64,000 bases of DNA, from NCBI GenBank assembly GCA_035628915.1, contig DASPIW010000057.1, positions 1-64,000 of the forward strand, written 5' to 3'. The DNA is from JARBUG01 sp035628915. Its GTDB lineage: Bacteria; Bacillota; Sulfobacillia; Symbiobacteriales; Symbiobacteriaceae. Position 1 is the first letter of the stretch; each line of letters starts with the position of its first letter. The position numbers and the translations under genes are program-made. Shown here one piece after another: positions 1-7,858 of this stretch. The notes under the pieces are model-generated. The model was not told where the DNA came from, did no database searches, and saw only the letters and a list, made by a program, of their open reading frames with translations.

Positions 1-297
1 AAGTGGGAATGTGATATGACCCCGGATTGCGCTGATGGCGCTGATTTGGGAACAACGCGGATGAAAAACACTGATGAAACATGTTTCTGGGCCATGTCTG
101 ACGTCTCTCTCGGGGTGTTCTCTCTATTTTATAATTAAATATAGTATAAACTTCCCTTCACCGTAGCCTGCAGCCCGGAAATCAGCGCGGGTTGCATAAT
201 ATGTCAAATCCGCGCCATCCGCGGCCATTTTATTGTCCCATTCAGTGTCCTCCGTAATTCCGCGCACTCCGTGGCAAAATGCATCCATTACCTCACA
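1..297. repeat. Dispersed palindromic repeat, copy 1 (cut by the window edge)
   Basis: This AT/GC-mosaic non-coding stretch matches a second copy at about 48924-49274. Bases 1-13 equal 48971-48983. Bases 123-143, an AT-rich core, equal 49092-49112 over 21 of 21 bases. Bases 225-240 match 49201-49216 with one mismatch. Bases 267-292 equal 49244-49269 over 26 of 26 bases. The left arm is missing because the window starts inside it. No protein is encoded. Copies this alike in two unrelated intergenic regions indicate a repeat family. Confidence 0.8.
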
Positions 298-329
298 TAA
301 GCATTCTTCAGTTACGAATGCCCATGGAA

Positions 330-355
330 GCGGGCAGGGTAGAACCCCTGCCCGC
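330..355 (-). terminator. Hairpin after ridA
   Basis: A 10-bp perfect stem (GCGGGCAGGG with its complement, 6-base loop) starts 6 bases after the ridA stop. The T-run on the minus strand is weak, so it may be only partly efficient. Confidence 0.6.
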
Positions 356-361
356 TTTCGC

Positions 362-757
362 CTACTTATCGGAATGCGGCCGGAGCGCGATCACATCAAT
401 CTCCACGGAGAACGGCCCCGGCAGGCCGCTCTGGACGGTCGTCCGGGCCGGATACGGCTCCGGAAAGTAATGCTGATAGACCTCGTTATACTCAGCGAAA
501 TCCTTCATATCCGCCAGGTGCGCCGTCACCTTGACCACATCGGCCATCGTGCAGCCGGCGGCGGTCAAAATGGCCCGGATGTTCTCCAGCACCTGGGCCG
601 TCTGCTCCCGAACGCCCCCCGGCAGCGCCTGCCGGGTGCCGGGCAGGAGCGGTCCCTGCCCGCTGACAAAGACAAAATCGCCGGCGATAATCGCGGGACT
701 ATACGGGCCAATCGGTGCCGGGGCGGTGGCGGGATGGACGGCAATCTTGCGGATCAT
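362..757 (-). CDS. ridA: RidA family enamine/imine deaminase
   Basis: This 131-residue protein has the full length of the RidA/YjgF/UK114 family. These trimeric cytosolic enzymes hydrolyse reactive enamines such as 2-aminoacrylate released by PLP enzymes. The conserved binding-site residues are visible: Arg105 in RTTVQSGLPGP and Glu119 in the following FSVEID, plus the VSGQGP segment near residue 31. GGAAGGGGG lies upstream of the ATG. It sits 27 bases after the hydrolase gene on the same strand and probably shares its transcript. The family call is firm; the particular substrate is not known. Confidence 0.93.
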   Translation of the reverse strand: MIRKIAVHPATAPAPIGPYSPAIIAGDFVFVSGQGPLLPGTRQALPGGVREQTAQVLENIRAILTAAGCTMADVVKVTAHLADMKDFAEYNEVYQHYFPEPYPARTTVQSGLPGPFSVEIDVIALRPHSDK

Positions 758-784
758 GCGGCTGCCCCCTTCCTGTCTGTCGGC

Positions 785-3070
785 TCACGGGTTCCAGCGG
801 AAGCCCACATCGTCGAGATAGACCTCGCCTTCCGGGACCTTGTCAAACAGAAACCGAATTGCCTTCAGCCGGGTCACGTCGATACCGGCGAAATCAGTCA
901 GGGGCATGGTGAAGGTTTCGAGTACCGGGCCGTGCGCCCCTCTGGGCCAGCCTTTATCCCACAGGCCGTATTGGGTAATCGGGAAGTCCGGGCGCCGCAG
1001 GGGCGCCCCGTACCGGCTCAGCGCTACCCGGGCAGTCTTGCCGTCACGGTCCTCCAGTTCCACCGTCAAATCCACGGGCGCATGGGGCTGCGTCTCGGAT
1101 ATACCGTCGGCCAGGGCGAACGTCAGGCTGGCGCCCATCAGCGGCCGCCATTTGCCCGGCAAGCGGTCCGGCAGGGTCAGTGTGTACTGTGGCTGCCCAC
1201 CGCCCACGGGCCACTTCAGCAGGGCGGACTGCGTCTCCCGGCGCCACCCCAGTTCCCGCAGGGGCGCCCGCTGTTCGATTACCAGGAGGCCCTCTGCCTT
1301 CGCCAGGCCGCCGTCGCCGGGAACGGTAAGCGTCTCCAGCTCGGTATCCTCATCAAAGTCAGCGACGGCCGCGTGGCTGGTGTCGTGGAACAGCGTGGCG
1401 TACTTCGCCGCCGGCAGCCAGGCGGCGCCGGTCCGGTAGTCCCGCAGCAGCGGCAGGTAGGCGCGGTTCCCGTGCAGAGAGGCTTCAAGAAAAGCCGAGG
1501 AGAACGTGGCCGCGATGCGGCGCGCAACCTCGCCGTCCATCAGGGGCGCCTCGTTGAGAAACCAGTCGGCGGGCGCAAAGTGGTCCCGGATCCAGGTGGT
1601 GTTCAGCAGGCCATGGTTGATGTTGTCGACCCACAGGGCCGCCTTGAAGTAATCGCCGTCGCCCGAGAACGCCACCCGTTGGTACTGACAGATGCCCATG
1701 AACTCGAAGGCATCCACATCCCGTCCGCCCTGAATCACGAAGTAGTTGACATCCCGCGGCACGGTGGCAACCTTGTTGGGCTCCCACTGATGGTCCGACG
1801 GTGCGAATGACAGCACCGCCTTGATGCTGTAGTTGAAGCCCAGCTTTACCTCGTCGGCGCCCGGGAACGTCTCCTGCTTGCCCAGCACTGCGGCTACCGC
1901 CGCTGCCTCGCCACCGCGGGAGTGGCCGCCCACGGCGATGTTGTTCAGATCGACCTTCCCGTAGAATGGGTTCCCCGGCGTACCGTTCCACTCCTGCCAC
2001 ACGCCGATATGGCGCAGCAGCATGTAGCCGCGCACGCCCATCTCGCCTGTGGCTTGGGTGATCCAGTCACCGTTGAGATAGTTCATATCCACCGATACAA
2101 AGATGAACCCCCGGCTCGCCAGCAGTTCGCCCAGGTATGCGTACCCGGGGTCCGAATCGTCCTCGGCGGCATGGTTGCCGTGAACAAAGAGAACGAGCGG
2201 AAAGGGGCCGGCCCCGTCCGGATACCAGACCCGGCCGCCCACGGGCGCCGCCGTGTAGTCGAAGCCCCACACCCAGCGCCGGGCGGCGCCGGTCAGGCCG
2301 GGGTAGTCGGGCCGCATGGGGGTAATGTCCACGGTGGGCGTCTTCAGGACGGCGAACTTGCCGAACTCGGGCCGTCTGTCAGTGCCGCTGCCGTAGGTAA
2401 GCTGCTGGACCTTGTACGGTCCGGGCAGACCCGGATCCGCCGCGCCGATGGGAGTGACGCCCGCGGGCACGGCCCAGCCCGGCGCTCCCGCCGCGTATGA
2501 AGGCCGGTACCAGAGAAAGCCGCCCAGGGCCACGTTGAGCACGACAGCCACGGCGAGCAGCAGGGCGGCCACAGGTCGCCGGCCCCGCCCGCCGGCCAAC
2601 AGCCCGATACAGAGGCCCAGGAAGACGGGAACGGCCACCAGTGCGACGGCAGAAGGCAGGAAATAAAGCGGCTTGATGCTCCCGTTAGCCATCAGGAGCA
2701 GTGTACTGCCGCCGAATCCGCCCATCATCAGGCCGGAGTAGAAGCCTGCCTGCGCCACCCGGGGACTCCACCGCGGCCGGCGGCGCAGCGCCAGGCGTAC
2801 CAGGGCCGTCACACCGCCGAACAGGCCGGCGCCGGTATACCCGGCGATGGTGATGCCAAGCAGAACAAGCGTGGCATTGGCCAGGCCGCCAAAGAGGCCG
2901 GCCGGGCCCAGGTAGGCCCCCCGCCCGACGATGGCGCCCAGGGCGGTGGCGACACACACTGCAGCAATCAAGGCGCCCTGCTGGGGCGCCGAAGAACGGC
3001 GAAGCGAACCCCACAGCCCGGTGCGGGCCGGCTGGGCTTGGACGGGCGCAGCCATGGCGGGCGTACTCAT
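785..3070 (-). CDS. Membrane-anchored alpha/beta hydrolase with C-terminal beta-sandwich
   Basis: A 761-residue protein. The first ~200 residues hold about five or six hydrophobic segments. An alpha/beta-hydrolase fold follows: the LVLFVHGNH strand-turn that forms an oxyanion hole and the nucleophile elbow GGHSRGG near residue 385 (Ser nucleophile). A candidate acid and His lie further on (GGRDVDAFEF, NINHGLL). The last ~180 residues look like a beta-sandwich ending in VYLDDVGFRWNP, as in carbohydrate- or galactose-binding modules. GGAGGTAACCGC precedes the ATG. The hydrolase is probably displayed outside the membrane. Substrate unknown; an esterase or a polyester/glycan-ester hydrolase are possibilities. 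Confidence 0.75.
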   Translation of the reverse strand: MSTPAMAAPVQAQPARTGLWGSLRRSSAPQQGALIAAVCVATALGAIVGRGAYLGPAGLFGGLANATLVLLGITIAGYTGAGLFGGVTALVRLALRRRPRWSPRVAQAGFYSGLMMGGFGGSTLLLMANGSIKPLYFLPSAVALVAVPVFLGLCIGLLAGGRGRRPVAALLLAVAVVLNVALGGFLWYRPSYAAGAPGWAVPAGVTPIGAADPGLPGPYKVQQLTYGSGTDRRPEFGKFAVLKTPTVDITPMRPDYPGLTGAARRWVWGFDYTAAPVGGRVWYPDGAGPFPLVLFVHGNHAAEDDSDPGYAYLGELLASRGFIFVSVDMNYLNGDWITQATGEMGVRGYMLLRHIGVWQEWNGTPGNPFYGKVDLNNIAVGGHSRGGEAAAVAAVLGKQETFPGADEVKLGFNYSIKAVLSFAPSDHQWEPNKVATVPRDVNYFVIQGGRDVDAFEFMGICQYQRVAFSGDGDYFKAALWVDNINHGLLNTTWIRDHFAPADWFLNEAPLMDGEVARRIAATFSSAFLEASLHGNRAYLPLLRDYRTGAAWLPAAKYATLFHDTSHAAVADFDEDTELETLTVPGDGGLAKAEGLLVIEQRAPLRELGWRRETQSALLKWPVGGGQPQYTLTLPDRLPGKWRPLMGASLTFALADGISETQPHAPVDLTVELEDRDGKTARVALSRYGAPLRRPDFPITQYGLWDKGWPRGAHGPVLETFTMPLTDFAGIDVTRLKAIRFLFDKVPEGEVYLDDVGFRWNP

Positions 3071-3182
3071 GCGGTTACCTCCGGGAGACGAATGATCAAC
3101 TACCTACAGGAAGACGACGGTGGCCGCAGATTTTCCTTCATGTTAGAAAAAAGTAACCATTAGAATGCCAGTCTTCTCGATA

Positions 3183-3302
3183 ATGGAGATTGCACATGAC
3201 CTGCGCCTAGGGCATTGCGGCCATTACGAGCTGCGCGTTGAGCTGGACGGCGAGCCCGTCACCGCGGCGGTCTTCGCCGTGGAGCGCCCCATCATCCAGT
3301 GA
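3183..3302 (+). pseudogene. Possible C-terminal remnant of a lost gene
   Basis: A 39-codon open stretch encodes a well-formed protein-like tail (GHYELRVELDGEPVTAAVF, then AVERPIIQ) with third-position GC typical of real genes here. It has no convincing ribosome binding site and is too short for a domain. I read it as the end of a deleted gene or a very small gene of unknown role. The rest of the 3071-3405 gap shows nothing recognisable. Confidence 0.3.
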
Positions 3303-3423
3303 ACGGCTCGGCAGCACTGGCAATTGCGACTAACGCCTGCGCATCATAGGAAGCTGCGCCTCCTGAGAACCTAAGGACTGGCACCATGCACAACAGGTGC
3401 AACTCAGGAGGAGATCGATCCCT

Positions 3424-3900
3424 ATGCCTTATCAGCAGATGATCCAGACCATGCAGAACCTGGTCCAGTCCGAGCAGCGGAACCGCCAGATGGCCGGCCA
3501 GATCGCACAGACCGCCCAGCAGGACCTGCGGCTGCTCGGCCAGCTGATGCAGACCGCGCAGCAGAATGCGCAGGCCCTGCAGCGCATGGCGCAGACCGCC
3601 CAGCAGGATGTGCAGATCCTCCGTCAGCTGATGCAGACGGCGGAGCAGGACGCCCGGCTGATGCAGCAGTTCGAGGCCCGGGAGGCGGTCGCCGCCCAGA
3701 GCGTGGCCCAGGCGCAGCAGATGCTTTCCGGCCTTAATCAGACGTTGGGGCAGGCCGGCTTCAGCGGACCGCTGGGCGGCGCAGGCACCACACCCAACCC
3801 GGGCAACATCGGGATCACCGGCAACCCGGGCAACATCGGCATCACCGGCAATATCGGGATTACCGGCAACCCTGGCTCGACCGGCAGCATCCTTCAGTAG
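3424..3900 (+). CDS. Coiled-coil protein with collagen-like tail, unknown function
   Basis: A 158-residue protein starting at the ATG 10 bases after AGGAGGAG (3406-3413). Residues 1-84 are six tandem 14-residue units (two heptads each), for example QTAQQDLRLLGQLM, QTAQQNAQALQRMA and QTAQQDVQILRQLM, predicting a long Gln-rich alpha-helical coiled coil. After a short linker the tail runs in Gly-X-Y triplets (GNI GIT GNP GNI GIT and so on, nine triplets), as in bacterial collagen-like proteins. There is no signal peptide or membrane segment. It is a single-gene unit with its own strong terminator. A spore-surface or exosporium-like structural role is a guess from the architecture. Confidence 0.8.
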   Translation: MPYQQMIQTMQNLVQSEQRNRQMAGQIAQTAQQDLRLLGQLMQTAQQNAQALQRMAQTAQQDVQILRQLMQTAEQDARLMQQFEAREAVAAQSVAQAQQMLSGLNQTLGQAGFSGPLGGAGTTPNPGNIGITGNPGNIGITGNIGITGNPGSTGSILQ

Positions 3901-3917
3901 CCATTTCCGATCAAGCA

Positions 3918-3954
3918 GCGACCCCGCCTGCATCAGGCGGGGTCGCTCTTTCTT
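3918..3954 (+). terminator. Rho-independent terminator
   Basis: A perfect 13-bp stem, GCGACCCCGCCTG with its complement around a 3-base loop, is followed by TCTTTCTT. It ends the transcript of the coiled-coil/collagen-like gene. Confidence 0.92.
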
Positions 3955-3998
3955 GGCCCCTATGAATTTCGACTCCTAGGGTGGCGGAGCGGCCCGGT

Positions 3999-4496
3999 TC
4001 AGTGAACCAGATGCCCGTCCTCGTCATCATCCTGCGCGTCGTCCTCGTCGTCAGCCCCGGCGAAGAGTTCGGCGAACCGCCCCTCCCGCTCTTCGGGAAT
4101 GCCGTGCTCGGCGATGATGCGGTCGCTGACGTAGATCGGCGCCCGTGCCCGCAGGGCCAGCGCGATGGCGTCACTGGGGCGGGCATCGAACTCCAGGGGC
4201 ACGGTCGCCCCGTCAAGGCGGTGCAGGACAATCTTCGCGAAGAAGGCCTCATCGTGAAAATCCTCGATCTGCACCTCCCGGACCCGGGCGCCCAACCGCA
4301 GGACGATCTCATGGAGCAAGTCCTGCGTCAGGGGCCGGTCGGCCCTGACGCCCTCCGCCTCCAGGGCGATGGCCTGCCCTTCGAGCAGCCCCGTCTCAAT
4401 CACCAGCAGTTTCTCGGTCTCCTTGGAGCGCATGATCAGCAAGATGCCGCCGGTCTCCTCCACCATGCCGACATTCAGCAAATCCAGCCGCAACAT
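3999..4496 (-). CDS. Bifunctional nuclease (BFN/DUF151) domain protein
   Basis: A 165-residue protein with the BFN domain over about residues 15-140, including the family signature RPSDAIALALR followed by PIYV. It has an acidic Asp/Glu-rich tail (residues ~145-160). Related plant and bacterial proteins have reported nuclease activity, but the catalytic mechanism is not well defined, so the function is by family only. GAGGAGGGGACAACCC precedes the ATG. It is transcribed divergently from the small membrane gene at 4661 and has no operon partner. Confidence 0.85.
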   Translation of the reverse strand: MLRLDLLNVGMVEETGGILLIMRSKETEKLLVIETGLLEGQAIALEAEGVRADRPLTQDLLHEIVLRLGARVREVQIEDFHDEAFFAKIVLHRLDGATVPLEFDARPSDAIALALRARAPIYVSDRIIAEHGIPEEREGRFAELFAGADDEDDAQDDDEDGHLVH

Positions 4497-4660
4497 GGGT
4501 TGTCCCCTCCTCTGCCCTTAGTATGCCGCGCCCCGTCAGGCAGCCCCGGCATCGTCCCTTTGTACGATAGGCTTTTCGCACCGGCGTACGTTTGCGCCGG
4601 GTCTGCCGTGCGCTATTCTCAGAACCGTAAGGCAGACGAACACGAATGAAAGGGTGCTTG

Positions 4661-4846
4661 ATGATGACGCATAAGCTGTTTTCCGGCCTGACTCTGATCG
4701 CGCTGGGCGCCCTCACCCTGCTGCAGGTGCTCGGCGTCAGCTACTTTGGCCTCTCCCTCTGGCCGGCCGTCATCCTCTGGTTCGGACTGGAGATCGTGTG
4801 GGGAAGCCTGTTTGAGAGTTGGCACAGCCCGTCGCTTTTCGGGTGA
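4661..4846 (+). CDS. Small two-helix membrane protein (LiaI/LiaF-TM-like)
   Basis: A 61-residue protein with two hydrophobic helices, IALGALTLLQVLGV and LSLWPAVILWFGLEIVW, and the LWP turn found in the membrane part of LiaI/LiaF-like proteins (DUF5668-like). I chose the ATG at 4661 because GAAAGGG (4648-4654) is placed correctly for it; an in-frame ATG at 4646 lacks a good site. A TTTGCG-17-TATTCT pair lies upstream in the divergent region. Function unknown; envelope-stress accessory proteins have this shape. Confidence 0.65.
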   Translation: MMTHKLFSGLTLIALGALTLLQVLGVSYFGLSLWPAVILWFGLEIVWGSLFESWHSPSLFG

Positions 4847-4956
4847 CGCTGGTAAGCGCCCGACGGGAGGCGGATGGACAAAACCCCTGGCCTGCCATAG
4901 AGTAGAAGGTGCACGGTGGATCTACAACACGGCACTGATCATGGAGGCCTCCCGGC

Positions 4957-5859
4957 ATGAACCATTCCTCATCCGCACCAGGCCGCGGCACCTTCGGACC
5001 GCCGCCCCGGTTCTTCCGCAACCCCATCTTCCTGCAGCGGGTGCTGGAGGTCACGGCCCTCGTCGGCCTCGCCCTGCAGGTGCCCCTGCTGATCGACCCG
5101 GCAGGCGGCAGGCAACTGCTCCTGCTCCTGGGCCTGGCCATGGTGGCCGTGGCCATCCTGGTTCGCACCGTGCAAGAGCATCCGGGGCTGCTGCTGGCCC
5201 TCACCGTAGCAGGCTGCCTCATCATCGGCCTCGTCATCCCTAACGTGTCCGCCCATACCGGCGCCCTGCACCTGACGGCCTACGCAGCCCTGGCCCGCAA
5301 CGCCCCGTTCCTGCGGTGGCCGCTCGCGCTTGCATCGGCCGTGCTATTGGAAGCGGTCTATCTTGGCACGCGGCTGGATTGGACGTGGTCCGGCATGATC
5401 GGTGCCCTGGTGCATCCCACCACCGCCGTCGATACGGCCTCCAAACTCGTGCTGGCGACCCTCTCCAAGAGCTGGCACGACCTGAATGTGGCGGTCCGCA
5501 GGTCTGCCATGGAGCTGACGGCGCTCACCGGCAGCTCCGGCGACTTGATGGTCCTCCTCGACCGGAACGGCATCATCCGCAGCGTCAACGCCGCCTGCCG
5601 GCCCGTGCTGGGGTATGCGCCGGACGAGGTGACCGGGCGGACGTGCCGCGACACCATGTGCGGTCCGGACGCGACGGCGGCGGAGATCGCGCGGCTGATC
5701 GATGCAGGCCAGCCGGTCTATCACGTCATGCAGCATGCGCCCCGCAAGGACGGCGCCCGGGTCTGGATCGAGTGGAACCTGGAGCCGGTGCCCGAGCTCG
5801 ACGCTCTGCTGTGTGTGGGGCGCGACGTGACGCAGCGGGGCGACTTTCCGCCCGGGTAG
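4957..5859 (+). CDS. Membrane protein with a PAS domain and no output domain
   Basis: A 300-residue protein. Residues ~25-160 contain about five hydrophobic helices. Residues ~178-295 form a PAS domain (DLMVLLDRNGIIRSVNAAC, VLGYAPDEVTG, a PAC-like end with VCVGRDVTQ). No kinase, GGDEF, EAL or methyl-accepting domain follows and the gene stops cleanly before a terminator. It may sense a ligand or redox state and act through a partner protein, or be a trimmed sensor kinase. No linked regulator is seen. Confidence 0.75.
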   Translation: MNHSSSAPGRGTFGPPPRFFRNPIFLQRVLEVTALVGLALQVPLLIDPAGGRQLLLLLGLAMVAVAILVRTVQEHPGLLLALTVAGCLIIGLVIPNVSAHTGALHLTAYAALARNAPFLRWPLALASAVLLEAVYLGTRLDWTWSGMIGALVHPTTAVDTASKLVLATLSKSWHDLNVAVRRSAMELTALTGSSGDLMVLLDRNGIIRSVNAACRPVLGYAPDEVTGRTCRDTMCGPDATAAEIARLIDAGQPVYHVMQHAPRKDGARVWIEWNLEPVPELDALLCVGRDVTQRGDFPPG

Positions 5860-5913
5860 AAGAAGCTCGCACAGCACCGAAGCTCTCCAAGAGGAAATGA
5901 TAGGGCTGCGCGT

Positions 5914-5956
5914 CGAAAAAGGAGCTATGACGATTCCACGTCATAGCCCCTTTTCG
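5914..5956 (+). terminator. Terminator after the PAS gene
   Basis: Imperfect inverted repeat AAAAGGAGCTATGACG / CGTCATAGCCCCTTTT, with T-rich sequence at its 3' end, between the PAS gene and the sigma factor gene. Confidence 0.8.
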
Positions 5957-6089
5957 CTTTCACCATACCACAATTTCCCTTAAATTTCAAGACTGTAACA
6001 TGATCGCTGACCGCAGTAAACTGTTAAGGTCACAGCGGGCTCTCTGTCGGGGGAGGACTCGTCTGCGTGAACGGAGGTGGGGGTTCCAT

Positions 6090-7070
6090 ATGGAGAACCG
6101 AGAAGCTGCCGGTGCCCCGGAGGAACGTGACATCACCTTGGAAGAGGATGCGGACGACGAGAACCCGAGTCAGTTTGCCGCCGACGAACCGGGTGCGTCA
6201 GGTGTCGATGGCGATCTGACTGTCCCCGAAGGGGTCGGATTGGACGATTCGGTCCGCCTGTATCTGCGGGAGATTGGCCGTGTCCCTCTGCTCTCGGGTG
6301 CTGAGGAAGTCGAATTAGCCATGCGCATGGAACAGGGCGATGCCGCCGCCCGGCAGAGCCTGATGGAGGCCAACCTGCGGCTGGTGGTCAGTATCGCCCG
6401 GCGCTACGTGGGGCGGGGCATGCTCTTTCTCGATCTGATTCAGGAAGGGAACCTCGGGCTGATCAAGGCGGTCGAGAAGTTCGATTACCGGCTTGGATAC
6501 AAGTTCTCTACGTATGCTACGTGGTGGATCAAGCAGGCGATTACGCGAGCCATCGCCGATCAGGCGCGGACGATCCGGATTCCCGTCCACATGGTGGAGA
6601 CGATCAACAAGCTGGGTCGGGTGACCCGCCAGCTGACCACCGATTTGGGGCGAGAGCCGCTGGTAGAAGAGATCGCAAAGGCGATGGAGATCTCGCCGGA
6701 CCGCGTCAGCGAAATCCAGAAGATCGCCCAGGAGCCGGTCTCCCTGGAGACGCCCATCGGTGAAGAGCAGGATTCGCATCTGGGCGATTTTATCGAGGAT
6801 CCGGATGTGCCGGTGCCTGCGGAGGCGGCTTCGTTCAAAATGCTCCAGGAGCACCTGGCGGAAGTCTTCAAGACCCTTTCGCCCCGGGAGGAGCGAGTGC
6901 TCCGGCTCCGCTTCGGCCTCGAGGACGGGCGTACCCGGACCCTGGAAGAAGTCGGGCAGGCTTTCGGCGTGACGCGGGAGCGGATTCGCCAGATTGAGGC
7001 CAAGGCCCTGCGCAAGCTGCGGCATCCCAGCCGGAGCAAGAAGCTGAAGGACTACATGGACGGGGAGTAA
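6090..7070 (+). CDS. sigA: Primary RNA polymerase sigma factor (SigA/RpoD)
   Basis: A 326-residue group 1 or 2 sigma-70 factor. Region 1.2 ([17 protein letters not shown]) starts near residue 51. Region 2 carries the -10-recognition helix ([20 protein letters not shown]) and region 4.2 has the -35-recognition helix ([19 protein letters not shown]). The N-terminus is a short acidic tail and not a long region 1.1, as in many Firmicutes. The ATG at 6090 follows GGAGGTGG (6073-6080); an in-frame ATG at 6000 has no such site. It is probably the housekeeping factor because the -10 and -35 motifs are canonical, but a close paralogue cannot be excluded. Confidence 0.93.
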   Translation: MENREAAGAPEERDITLEEDADDENPSQFAADEPGASGVDGDLTVPEGVGLDDSVRLYLREIGRVPLLSGAEEVELAMRMEQGDAAARQSLMEANLRLVVSIARRYVGRGMLFLDLIQEGNLGLIKAVEKFDYRLGYKFSTYATWWIKQAITRAIADQARTIRIPVHMVETINKLGRVTRQLTTDLGREPLVEEIAKAMEISPDRVSEIQKIAQEPVSLETPIGEEQDSHLGDFIEDPDVPVPAEAASFKMLQEHLAEVFKTLSPREERVLRLRFGLEDGRTRTLEEVGQAFGVTRERIRQIEAKALRKLRHPSRSKKLKDYMDGE

Positions 7071-7274
7071 ACGATCACTCCTCCCTTCCGCCACTTTTTG
7101 CGGTCGTCACGCCCGGTTTGGCATCAAAAACCAACTCAGAGGGCGGAGAGAAGCCAAAAAAAGCCCGGACCCCTGATTATTAGGCGTAGATGACAGGCAG
7201 GTAAGCTTGCGGTGGTGCGCCGTATTATCCTGACGATGCCCCCCTCGTACCCGCTTTTGGCAGGAGGAACAGCA

Positions 7275-7785
7275 TTGCGTGTTGTCGTCCAGATCGCCGC
7301 TTGGTTGGAATGGTCAAGCCTGCTTACCCACCTGGGAGACCCACCGCTCCAGCAGCACGACTTGGGCAGCCCGTTCTTCACAATGCGACGTGGCGGTACA
7401 GAGATCATCGCCCTCCATGGGGGCGTCGGCAAAGTGCACGCCGCCGCGACGGCACAGTATGCCATCATGAAATGGAGGCCGACGCTGGTCGCCGTCATGG
7501 GCACGTGCGGCGCCGTCTCCCCGGACCTGACCCCGCTGGACATCATCATCGCCGACCGGACACGTCGAAAGCCTTCGGACCCGGTTCGGCGGCCTGGTTG
7601 CCGACTGGGAATCCGGCGCCGTCGCCCGGGTCTGCAAGCTGAACAACGTCAAGTGCATGGTACTGCGCGGCGTGTCAGACACACCGCATCTGCACGACAC
7701 CAACCAGCAAAATCATTACATGCAGAACACGCCGCTCATCATGGCACGGCTCTGGCGCCTTCTGACCGAAGCGATACTCGAGTAA
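7275..7785 (+). pseudogene. Decayed 5'-methylthioadenosine/SAH nucleosidase (PNP/UDP superfamily)
   Basis: Two pieces of one phosphorylase-superfamily protein lie in different frames. The first (about 7275-7562) begins at a TTG seven bases after AGGAGG and contains GGVGKVHAAATAQYAI, VAVMGTCGAVS and IIIADRT. The second (about 7585-7785, frame shifted by one) contains GGLVADWESGAVARVC and LRGVSD, then a normal C-terminus. About 60-70 residues of the usual ~230-residue enzyme are missing between the pieces, so a deletion with a frameshift inactivated the gene. The surviving start site and motifs suggest recent loss. Confidence 0.8.
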
Positions 7786-7813
7786 AAAACGCGGCCCCTT
7801 CCCCGAAGAAAAA

Positions 7814-7841
7814 GGCCGGTCAGGCAAACGCCCGACCGGCC
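7814..7841 (-). terminator. Terminator of the nuo operon
   Basis: Stem GGCCGGTC / GACCGGCC, with extra pairing inside the loop, is followed on the minus strand by TTTTTCTTC. It lies 18 bases past the nuoN stop and could also end transcripts from the nucleosidase remnant. Confidence 0.88.
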
Positions 7842-7858
7842 TTCATCATCGTTTCACG

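Noticed and set aside
1..297. A CRISPR array or tandem repeat at the left edge
   Set aside because: No regular repeat-spacer spacing; the similarity is to one distant copy and not to neighbouring units.
233..1810. A 525-codon plus-strand frame over ridA and the hydrolase gene
   Set aside because: Antisense shadow of two convincing genes; no ribosome binding site and Arg/Pro/Gly-rich composition.
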